Origin: M3007 sp964484205
GTDB taxonomy: Bacteria; Bacteroidota; Bacteroidia; Chitinophagales; Saprospiraceae
Direction: 5' to 3'
Assembly (NCBI GenBank): GCA_964484205.1
Contig: CAZAEZ010000028.1
Span: 10,839-74,838, forward strand
DNA: 64,000 nucleotides
Shown: positions 57,873-64,000 of the stretch, piece by piece
Position numbering within the stretch: the stretch's first letter is position 1
How the letters are laid out: each line of letters begins with the position of its first letter
Position numbers and translations under genes: made by a program
Notes under the pieces: model-generated
Told to the model about the DNA's origin: nothing
Database searches by the model: none
Seen by the model: only the letters and a program-made list of their open reading frames with translations

Positions 57873-59504
57873 ATGCATCAATACGCACCTGAAACAAATT
57901 TGGCCGAATACCCCACCCTGCTAATGGGTGATCTTTCCGGCATCCAGGAATACATTTTCAACATCAAATCGGAAGGCGCCGCGAAAGGACTCAAAGGGCG
58001 CTCGTTTTACGTGCAGGCATTGAGCGATTTGTGCCTGGAACTCATTGAGGCCGAATTAGGGACCGACAACTGCAGTCTTTTTTACAACGGCGGCGGAAAT
58101 TTCTACGTGTTTTGTAAAACACTGGAAGCAGCACAGCTGAACAATATCCGCAAGCAGGTGGAAGCAGAACTTACGGATTCGGAAATCTATCTGAACCTGA
58201 GCTCCGGTCCCAATACGTTGGGGCAATTCGCTTCGTCCTGGGAAAACCTGCACCGGGAGGCGAATCGGGATAAACTCCGGAAATTCGCCCAATTCCCGGA
58301 TGCTTTTACCGTTTCAGTGCGAAAGGAAAATCCCGAAGACTGGAAGGGATTTGTAAAAAACCTGACTAAAGCCGCCTGGTATGCGATTCAACCGCAGCCG
58401 GCACTGCCCGGGATTCATCGCAATGGCTTTGGCGCCTTCAAACAAAGTTTGGCGCTTCAAAAAAAGCAAGGTGACCAGACCAACCCGGAGCATAATTTTG
58501 AGAATAGTATAAAAAACAAATTGCCGGTTTGGTCGGCCGAATTGTTGAAAACGCATGAAGATTACGTCGGAAATCTAAATGAGCGAAATCTGGCTTCCGA
58601 CGATTCTCAGGATACTGTGGATGAAGGCGATATCCTGGAGTTTTCTACCCTGGGTTACTTTGCCGGCTTACGTACCGGAACGGATAAAATTGCCGTCCTC
58701 AAAATGGATGTGGACAACCTTGGCGAGCTGTTCCGGAAGATCAATGACCCGGCTACTACCAAAAAGGTATCAGATACCCTAAAACGTTTTTTTGATTTTG
58801 AACTCTTCAATATCTGGACAAGTGCTTTCCCATTTATTCCCTGGGACAGCACTTCCGGAACAGCGGATGAAGCCAGTTTCAAGGACAATATTTACGTCGT
58901 ATTCGCCGGTGGGGATGATTGTCTGGTCATCGGTGGCTGGGATGCAGTTTTTGCTTTTGCACACCGGGTACGCACAACATTTGATGCCTATCTAAAAAAA
59001 CATAATCCCGGTATCCCGAATCCCCCGACACTGTCGGCTTCCATTACCGTGCTCGACAGCAAATTCCCGGTAGTGCGCATGGGCATCCTTGCTGAAGAAG
59101 CGCTGCATGCTGCCAAACATACCTACGATGAAAAGAACTGTATTTCCGTATTTGGAAAAGTGCTGACCTGGCGTGAGTTCGAGCATGCGCAAAAACTGGC
59201 TTCCGAGCTGGATATTCTGATCAAACATTTTGACGAACCCCGTGGAATTTTGCACCGGGTACAACTCAGCCACGTGGGTTTCGACCGCCTCCAACAGCGA
59301 GCCCTTCAGAAAGGCGAAATCCATAATCCTTCTATCTGGAAGCTGTTTTACTTCATTCGGAATTCTAAAAATCTGCAACGGATGGAAAAAATAATCGAGC
59401 AGTACGAACGCGCTTTGCTCGATGCGCTACTCGCAAATAAACAAACCAACGCCGCGGCCCTATTCCCGGTAGCTGCCCGTTGGGCCGAACTTTTAACGCG
59501 TTAA
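57873..59504 (+). CDS. cas10: Type III-A effector large subunit Cas10 (Csm1) without HD domain
   Basis: 543 residues, against about 750-850 for a full Csm1. The protein starts directly at the first Palm-like domain (LLMGDLSGIQEYIFNIKSEG), so the N-terminal HD single-strand DNase domain is absent. The second Palm domain has the intact cyclase motif VVFAGGDDCLVIGG (GGDD at residues 346-349), preceded by KIAVLKMDVDNLGELFRKI. It should therefore make cyclic oligoadenylate upon target RNA binding but not cut DNA by HD. Helical domain D closes the protein. It sits between cas6 and csm2 (11 bases to csm2). Confidence 0.92.
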   Translation: MHQYAPETNLAEYPTLLMGDLSGIQEYIFNIKSEGAAKGLKGRSFYVQALSDLCLELIEAELGTDNCSLFYNGGGNFYVFCKTLEAAQLNNIRKQVEAELTDSEIYLNLSSGPNTLGQFASSWENLHREANRDKLRKFAQFPDAFTVSVRKENPEDWKGFVKNLTKAAWYAIQPQPALPGIHRNGFGAFKQSLALQKKQGDQTNPEHNFENSIKNKLPVWSAELLKTHEDYVGNLNERNLASDDSQDTVDEGDILEFSTLGYFAGLRTGTDKIAVLKMDVDNLGELFRKINDPATTKKVSDTLKRFFDFELFNIWTSAFPFIPWDSTSGTADEASFKDNIYVVFAGGDDCLVIGGWDAVFAFAHRVRTTFDAYLKKHNPGIPNPPTLSASITVLDSKFPVVRMGILAEEALHAAKHTYDEKNCISVFGKVLTWREFEHAQKLASELDILIKHFDEPRGILHRVQLSHVGFDRLQQRALQKGEIHNPSIWKLFYFIRNSKNLQRMEKIIEQYERALLDALLANKQTNAAALFPVAARWAELLTR

Positions 59505-59515
59505 CATGTAAAACT

Positions 59516-59923
59516 ATGAATGGTCACCAAAGAAAACACGGCCAGCACCGCGATCGCGACAATGCAGCCGAAGTTTATCTGAAAGCAAACATTCCCGCCA
59601 TCCTGGATTTCAAGCAAACGCCCGCACTGGAAACACTGCTGGACAACTTGAAACAATACGTGAAGGATAAAGGGAAGAGCATTTCAACCTCGCAATTGCG
59701 CAACATTTTTGCCCGGGTAAAACCGCTGCGCACCAAACAAAGTCTCCAACTCATCCGCCCGCAACTGGCCTACATTGCCGCCCGGCAAAATACTGCAGAA
59801 GCCCGGAGCGTCGTGGATTTCCTGGAGGCCGTAATTTCCAATGTAAAGGAGGACAAACAAGTAGACGATTTTATCGCCTTCTTCGAGGCAATCGTCGCCT
59901 ATCGCAAATTTCATCACGGATAA
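59516..59923 (+). CDS. csm2: Csm2 small subunit
   Basis: 135 residues from the ATG at 59516; an upstream in-frame ATG (59480) overlaps cas10 and is less likely. It is the helical small subunit lining the Csm complex and contacting target RNA. Seen: STSQLRNIFARVKPL, LIRPQLAYIAARQNT and the closing FIAFFEAIVAYRKFHH, which matches the conserved EA(L/I)VAY.K end of Csm2. The charged N-terminus (HQRKHGQHRDRDN) is longer than usual. Confidence 0.88.
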   Translation: MNGHQRKHGQHRDRDNAAEVYLKANIPAILDFKQTPALETLLDNLKQYVKDKGKSISTSQLRNIFARVKPLRTKQSLQLIRPQLAYIAARQNTAEARSVVDFLEAVISNVKEDKQVDDFIAFFEAIVAYRKFHHG

Positions 59924-59938
59924 AAAGCATGCTGACCT

Positions 59939-60646
59939 ATGCAACTCACAGGTAAAATATTTATTACCGGCGATATCGTCGCCATGACGGGCCTCCACAT
60001 CGGCGGCTCCAAATCATCCCTCGACATTGGAGGCGTAGACCTGAACGTAATCAAAACGCCAGGCGGCATTCCTTTTATTCCGGGCAGTTCGCTCAAAGGC
60101 AAACTCCGCTCCATGCTGGCACGGATCAACGGCTCGATGGCCATTAACCGCCGCGAAGTGGATCAGGGGGAAAAATCGGATGAAGATTTTCCCATCATTT
60201 GCGAAATATTCGGCTTGCCGGCCGATGATGACGAAAAAGGCTACATCACCCGCCTGATCGTCCGCGATGCCAACCTCAACGTCGACCATTTTAAACAACA
60301 ATTTGAAGACGGCAGCATGGAACTGGAATTCTCGGATGTTAAATGGGAAAACACCATCAACCGCAAAACCGGCACCGCACAAAATCCCCGGCAGTTGGAA
60401 CGCGTGCCGGCCGGCGCCAGTTTCCGGTTTGAAATGGTGTATGATGTGTATAGCGACAAAAAGGAAGAACAACACCTGAGCCAAATCCGGACAGCCATGC
60501 GCCTCCTCGAAGGGGATTACCTGGGCGGCCAGGGCTCCAGGGGATACGGAAAAATCCGTTTTGAAAATGTACAGTTCACCCTGAAGCAACTGGCCGACTA
60601 CAATTCCGACGACAATCCTGCCCAATCCTACAATTTTAAATTTTAA
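59939..60646 (+). CDS. csm3: Csm3 (Cas7-like backbone subunit, target RNA nuclease)
   Basis: 235 residues. A RAMP protein forming the helical backbone of the Csm complex. Seen: ITGDIVAMTGLHIGGSKSSL and LDIGGVDLNVIK, whose Asp34 corresponds to the catalytic Asp33 of Streptococcus thermophilus Csm3 (RNA cleavage every six bases), then FIPGSSLKGKLRSMLA and, near the end, YLGGQGSRGYGKIRFE, the Gly-rich RAMP loop. It starts 15 bases after csm2 and ends 3 bases before csm4. Confidence 0.95.
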   Translation: MQLTGKIFITGDIVAMTGLHIGGSKSSLDIGGVDLNVIKTPGGIPFIPGSSLKGKLRSMLARINGSMAINRREVDQGEKSDEDFPIICEIFGLPADDDEKGYITRLIVRDANLNVDHFKQQFEDGSMELEFSDVKWENTINRKTGTAQNPRQLERVPAGASFRFEMVYDVYSDKKEEQHLSQIRTAMRLLEGDYLGGQGSRGYGKIRFENVQFTLKQLADYNSDDNPAQSYNFKF

Positions 60647-60649
60647 ACT

Positions 60650-61696
60650 ATGCAGGCAGTTTTATTGCGTTGCAGACCGCTGGCCCGGTTTCACTTCGGG
60701 AAACTCGCTCCAGACAGCAATACTTCGCTCAACACCGCGGGCGCCTGGTTGCCTTCCGATACCTTGTTTTCGGCGCTGGCCAATATCCTGGCCGACATTG
60801 CGCCAAAAGAAATGGACGGTTTGCTGGACTGCTTTTTCACTCGGAAAGTCTCCATTTCAAGTGGTTTTTATGCCCTGGAAACCGGAGAAAAAACCATCTT
60901 TTTTCTGCCCAAACCCGCTCAATACGGGCTCCGGGTAGAGGGCGAATTCAAAGCCTACAACCGGGTAAAGTTGATCTCCAAAACAGTTTGGGAAAAAGGC
61001 TTGCGATACGAAGATTGGGAAAAACAATGCCTCTTCCTGCAAAACGGCGCCGCAGTGGTTGACCGGGACGAACTCCCGGTTGCATTTTTTGAAGGAAAAT
61101 CGGAAACTGACTTAAAAAAGGCCGCCGCACAACTGGCCCTCTTTCAGGAAGACGATTTCCCGCATGTAAAAAACCATACGCAGGACCGGCTCAACCGGTA
61201 TTACTCCGTCACCTCGACGGGCATTGCCGACAACAGCCTGTTCCTGCCGAAAAGCAGCGTGCACATGTATTTTTTGCTGGAGGTGCAGCCTGAATTTGAG
61301 GCGAGTCCGGAATTCCAGTTGATCCAGGCAGCCATTCGCATGCTACCCGACCGCGGTGTCGGCGGCGAGCGCTCTGCCGGTTGCGGCCTTTATGAATCTG
61401 CCGAGTTTCAGGCGTTTACTCCGCCAAATACCGGAACCGGTCACTATTGTTCGGTTGCACTTACGGTACCGGCCAACCCGGCAGAACTCAGGCGCCTGGA
61501 GTGCTACCAGGTAACGACCCGCGGCGGCAGGCGCTATGGCAGCGATGAAAAGCGATTTAGCTTCATCCGGATGATGGCCGAAGGCGCCTATGCAACCGGA
61601 AAAGTTGATGGCCATGTGGTTAAAATCGGGAAAAACAAAGGGCATGATGTCTGGCGCTACGGCAAGGCTTTTTGCCTGGAAACACATCCCGTTTAA
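60650..61696 (+). CDS. csm4: Csm4 (Cas5-like subunit)
   Basis: 348 residues. Csm4 binds the 5' handle of crRNA and Cas10. Seen: RFHFGKLAPDSNTSLNTAGA with WLPSDTLFSALANIL (the characteristic Cas5-like N-terminal segment), SVTSTGIADNSLFLPKSS, and the Gly-rich RAMP loop LPDRGVGGERSAGCGLYE at about residue 235-252. The start at 60650 is only 3 bases from the csm3 stop, so the two are tightly coupled. The length is typical. Confidence 0.92.
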   Translation: MQAVLLRCRPLARFHFGKLAPDSNTSLNTAGAWLPSDTLFSALANILADIAPKEMDGLLDCFFTRKVSISSGFYALETGEKTIFFLPKPAQYGLRVEGEFKAYNRVKLISKTVWEKGLRYEDWEKQCLFLQNGAAVVDRDELPVAFFEGKSETDLKKAAAQLALFQEDDFPHVKNHTQDRLNRYYSVTSTGIADNSLFLPKSSVHMYFLLEVQPEFEASPEFQLIQAAIRMLPDRGVGGERSAGCGLYESAEFQAFTPPNTGTGHYCSVALTVPANPAELRRLECYQVTTRGGRRYGSDEKRFSFIRMMAEGAYATGKVDGHVVKIGKNKGHDVWRYGKAFCLETHPV

Positions 61697-61724
61697 AAAA
61701 AACAAACCCACTAACACACACATT

Positions 61725-62969
61725 ATGAGTGCGGTAAAACAATTCACCTACCGGATAAAACTCCAAACCGTCACGCCGGTCTCCATCGGTTCCGACAAGG
61801 GCGATTCGCTCTCGCCGTATGCCGATTATGTGTTCAGCGACGATGGCAAACAACTCCTCTACCTGCGCCAACCGACCGTAGAGGCCGCGGTGATGCAAGC
61901 CGGTGCTTTGGACGATTACATCGCCGGCATCCGCGAAAGCATGGACAATAACCGCTCTGCATTTGATCTGAAACAATTTTTGACCGGCAGGCTCAAAGGC
62001 AATTTGCCCGATCTCGTCCTGCAAACCGTAGAGCAGCACGGCATGCAGGCCGGTCAACGTGTACCGGTGAGCCCGATGGTCAAAAATGCCGGTCAGTTGT
62101 TCATTCCCGGCAGTTCGATCAAGGGCGCCCTGCGAACTGCCATGCTGTACGACTGGCTGGTAAACACTGCCGACGGCCTGCAAAATTTAAAAGAAAGCGC
62201 TAAGCAAACAGAAACCTGCCTGGATATCCGGGAGCAGATTTTTAAACTAAAAAAAGGGCCGGATCGCTATGAACAGTATGTCAAACGCCAGATCCGGGAA
62301 CTCGAGCAGAAAGCCCGGTCTTCCGAACGCTCTATTTTTGAAGAGGAAAAACTGTTTGGCGGTTTGCGGGAGGGCCCCGACGCCCGGTTTATCCGGGTGA
62401 GCGACACCGCAGCCCTGAGGCAGCCTTGGGAAGTGCATGCCTTACGGCGTATCCGGATTGTACCCGGCCAGGGGAAAAGCAGCATCCCCCAGGTACTCGA
62501 AGCCATCCCGCCCGGAACATCGTTCGAGTTTGAAGTATCGGCACTGGAAGGATTCCGGCATCAGGCGCTGCACTACTGGCTCTCTGGCTCCTTTGAAACG
62601 GTGTTCAAAAACCTGAATACGTTTAGCAAAGCCTGTATTGAAAATGAAATTTTCGAATTGGAAGATGCGCTCGACAGTACTGAACCCCTCGCTTTTGAGC
62701 GCGAGGTCAACCAACTACTCGGATTTTACCGCGGGCTATTGGAAAAAGTTGATGCCGGGCATGTATTCCTGCGCCTGGGTTTTGGAAAAACCGTCAGCGA
62801 CAACAGCCTGATCCTGGCCCTGCTCAACGGTCTCGAAACCAGCGATGCCTGGCACAGTTTCCGCGCCGCTTTTCACAAAATCAGACGCCGCGATGCTTTT
62901 TTTCCTGTTACCCGCGCCCTCACCCACCAGGGAAAACCGATGGGATGGGTTGAACTTAAATCGTTTTAA
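61725..62969 (+). CDS. csm5: Csm5 (Cas7-like capping subunit)
   Basis: 414 residues from the ATG at 61725, 28 bases after csm4. Csm5 caps the 3' end of the complex and recruits host nucleases that mature crRNA. Seen: KLQTVTPVSIGSDKGDSLSP (RAMP N-terminus), FIPGSSIKGALRTAMLYDWL (the PGSSIKG motif of Csm5), RFIRVSDT and, near the end, VFLRLGFGKTVSDNSLIL, the Gly-containing RAMP loop. It is followed after 13 bases by the unknown gene at 62983. Confidence 0.93.
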   Translation: MSAVKQFTYRIKLQTVTPVSIGSDKGDSLSPYADYVFSDDGKQLLYLRQPTVEAAVMQAGALDDYIAGIRESMDNNRSAFDLKQFLTGRLKGNLPDLVLQTVEQHGMQAGQRVPVSPMVKNAGQLFIPGSSIKGALRTAMLYDWLVNTADGLQNLKESAKQTETCLDIREQIFKLKKGPDRYEQYVKRQIRELEQKARSSERSIFEEEKLFGGLREGPDARFIRVSDTAALRQPWEVHALRRIRIVPGQGKSSIPQVLEAIPPGTSFEFEVSALEGFRHQALHYWLSGSFETVFKNLNTFSKACIENEIFELEDALDSTEPLAFEREVNQLLGFYRGLLEKVDAGHVFLRLGFGKTVSDNSLILALLNGLETSDAWHSFRAAFHKIRRRDAFFPVTRALTHQGKPMGWVELKSF

Positions 62970-62982
62970 AATTCCAGCACCC

Positions 62983-63396
62983 ATGCTAAAACTTGAAACC
63001 GTCCGCATACTCGTTATCTCCCAATCAAAAACGGATAGCGACAAACTGAAAACTTTCATGTCCCGTATGCCCTTCAACCTGACTGCCCGGGACTTCGTGA
63101 TCGGCGAACTTGTACCCACAGACGACTACGACTTCGCGCTCTTCGATGCCGGCAGCTTGCCGCGGATATTCGAAAACACCGCCCTTAGCCCCGACGATCA
63201 AAAACACCTCGACCTGTTCCGCACGTACCTGACAAAGCCTGTCCGGTATATCGTCTATTACGGAGAATACCTCCATGACCTTGACCGCGAACGCTGCCCA
63301 TCCGCCAACTCCAAATTCTCGCTCTTCGCCCGTATCCGCGAACTGATCGACTTCATAAACCACTATCAAACGCCGCCCAAAAACCCCTCACTTTAG
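62983..63396 (+). CDS. Unknown alpha/beta protein closing the csm operon
   Basis: 137 residues, not a known Csm subunit. The start at 62983 sits 13 bases after csm5, so it belongs to the operon. The pattern is a small flavodoxin/receiver-like or TIR-like alpha/beta fold: strand RILVISQS, helix SDKLKTFMSRM, strand DYDFALFDAGSLPR, helix DQKHLDLFRTYL, strand PVRYIVYYGEYL, and a closing amphipathic helix SLFARIRELIDFINHYQ. It lacks the paired acidic residues of a true receiver at the usual spots, and no CARF signature is evident. Since Cas10 here should signal by cyclic oligoadenylate, it could be a sensor or accessory protein, but this is inference. It precedes a terminator and the array. Confidence 0.75.
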   Translation: MLKLETVRILVISQSKTDSDKLKTFMSRMPFNLTARDFVIGELVPTDDYDFALFDAGSLPRIFENTALSPDDQKHLDLFRTYLTKPVRYIVYYGEYLHDLDRERCPSANSKFSLFARIRELIDFINHYQTPPKNPSL

Positions 63397-63587
63397 TTAA
63401 AATTCAATACATAACTCGCAAAAACACCCCCGATGCAAGCCCCTTTTTCGACACCTACCCCCAAAAAAACGCCTAAACCCCTGAACCTGAAAACGATAGG
63501 ACGCGGAAAATCCATGAAAAAAAATGCCATATCTTCGTGCATACACTGTTTTCACTAAAAAAACGGCTATTTTACCACCGTTTTTCC

Positions 63588-63609
63588 GCCCGCGACGCGG
63601 GGGTTTTTT
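63588..63609 (+). terminator. Rho-independent terminator between the cas operon and the array
   Basis: CCCGCG-A-CGCGGG is followed by GG and TTTTTTC. It lies 45 bases before the first CRISPR repeat. It would stop cas operon transcription, leaving only about 44 bases for an array promoter, where TTG (63622-63624) and GATTTTG lie 19 bases apart. Confidence 0.7.
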
Positions 63610-63653
63610 CGACTTTATTCCTTGAAAACCAAAACTTTAGGCCGATTTTGGCT

Positions 63654-63969
63654 CTTTCAGACCCTATCCAGACAGAAGAGGATTGAAACCACTCTTGACT
63701 TTGCTCACCCAAAGCATTGACAGCTTTCAGACCCTATCCAGACAGAAGAGGATTGAAACTAAAGTGGGTGAAATGATAACTGATCCGTCACTGCTTTCAG
63801 ACCCTATCCAGACAGAAGAGGATTGAAACCGCGCAATCGCACGACCCCTCCTTCCCTAAATCACTTTCAGACCCTATCCAGACAGAAGAGGATTGAAACC
63901 TTTAGCATAGACTACTTATTTATATAGTTTTAGCTTTCAGACCCTATCCAGACAAAAGAGGATTGAAAC
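63654..63969 (+). CRISPR. CRISPR array, 5 repeats of 36 bases, 4 full spacers of 34 bases
   Basis: Repeats at 63654-63689, 63724-63759, 63794-63829, 63864-63899 and 63934-63969 start CTTTCAGACCCTATCCAGAC and end GAGGATTGAAAC. The first four are identical; the fifth has G to A (GACAAAAGAG instead of GACAGAAGAG). All four spacers are exactly 34 bases. The GAAAC end and the changed last repeat show that the array reads forward from the cas side. The 257-base gap after the last gene (63397-63653) is the leader region and holds the terminator. No cas1/cas2 lies in the window. The array may continue past the edge. Confidence 0.97.
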
Positions 63970-64000
63970 CCAAGTGACGGCCTCACTTGGAGTGAGGCCG
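63970..64000. repeat. Palindrome directly after the fifth repeat
   Basis: CGGCCTCACT-TGG-AGTGAGGCCG (ten paired bases) ends at the window edge, and CCAAGTG...CACTTGG can pair alternatively in the same stretch. Array spacers are rarely palindromic, so this is more likely the sequence after the array end than a fifth spacer, which agrees with the changed fifth repeat. Confidence 0.6.

Noticed and set aside
63970..64000. A fifth CRISPR spacer
   Set aside because: The stretch is strongly palindromic and follows a changed repeat; kept as a trailing palindrome, though the window edge prevents certainty.

Overview
The window looks like chromosomal DNA from a free-living Bacteroidota, most likely of the Saprospiraceae type (inference). 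The evidence is: type IX secretion (T9SS) C-terminal sorting domains on several very large secreted proteins, a SusC/SusD/SusE set, several outer-membrane beta-barrels including a lipid-anchored BamA-like TamL protein, promoters of the Bacteroidota form (TTTG, about 21 bases, TAnnTTTG), few Shine-Dalgarno sequences, effector-associated-domain (EAD) proteins, and moderately GC-rich genes separated by long word-like palindromes.

Layout. 1-15.2 kb: housekeeping. It holds the 3' end of yidC, threonine aldolase, an arginyltransferase-like protein, carboxynorspermidine dehydrogenase, an OmpR-type regulator, a reverse-strand run trmH-like / lemA / two TPM-domain genes / SET-domain gene / xseB, then tamL-like, a DUF937 gene and kbl. 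15.2-20.4 kb: a LytTR regulator, a TIR-domain protein with an EAD-like N-terminus, and a giant secreted PNGase F-like protein split by a LamG domain. 20.4-22.8 kb: a tRNA cluster (Val-GAC, Val-CAC, a broken Pro, an intact Pro-GGG), a small GIY-YIG nuclease gene bracketed by tRNA-Pro copies, and an AbiE-type toxin/antitoxin pair. 22.9-32.3 kb: three secreted T9SS cargo genes (leucine-rich-like, BNR-repeat, vanadium haloperoxidase-like). 32.3-35.4 kb: a reverse-strand trio of two paralogous secreted HEIGHHLNN zincins around a membrane protein with an EAD11-like tail. 35.4-36.0 kb: a GxxExxY nuclease-like gene enclosed by palindromic repeats. 36-48 kb: a TonB-family beta-barrel, rlmF, a DUF4145 protein, a GH2-GH53 fusion enzyme, a Fic protein with its own operator-like palindrome, tyrosine phenol-lyase and a LysE-family exporter. 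48.3-57 kb: susC-susD-susE (the SusD carries an inserted SusE-like binding module), mscS and a DUF389 gene.

57.1-64 kb: a type III-A (Csm) CRISPR locus, cas6-cas10-csm2-csm3-csm4-csm5, then an unrecognised small alpha/beta protein gene, a terminator and a short array (36-base repeats, 34-base spacers). Cas10 keeps the GGDD cyclase motif but has no HD nuclease domain. No cas1/cas2 and no recognisable CARF effector lie in the window, so the small unknown protein is the strongest accessory candidate.

The best candidates for something undescribed are (a) the zincin / EAD-membrane / zincin operon, (b) the unknown gene closing the csm operon, (c) the tRNA-Pro / GIY-YIG / palindrome cluster, and (d) the GxxExxY gene inside palindromic repeats. 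The last two suggest small nuclease genes travelling with intergenic palindromes. No database search was possible; all family assignments come from reading the translated sequence against remembered family patterns.
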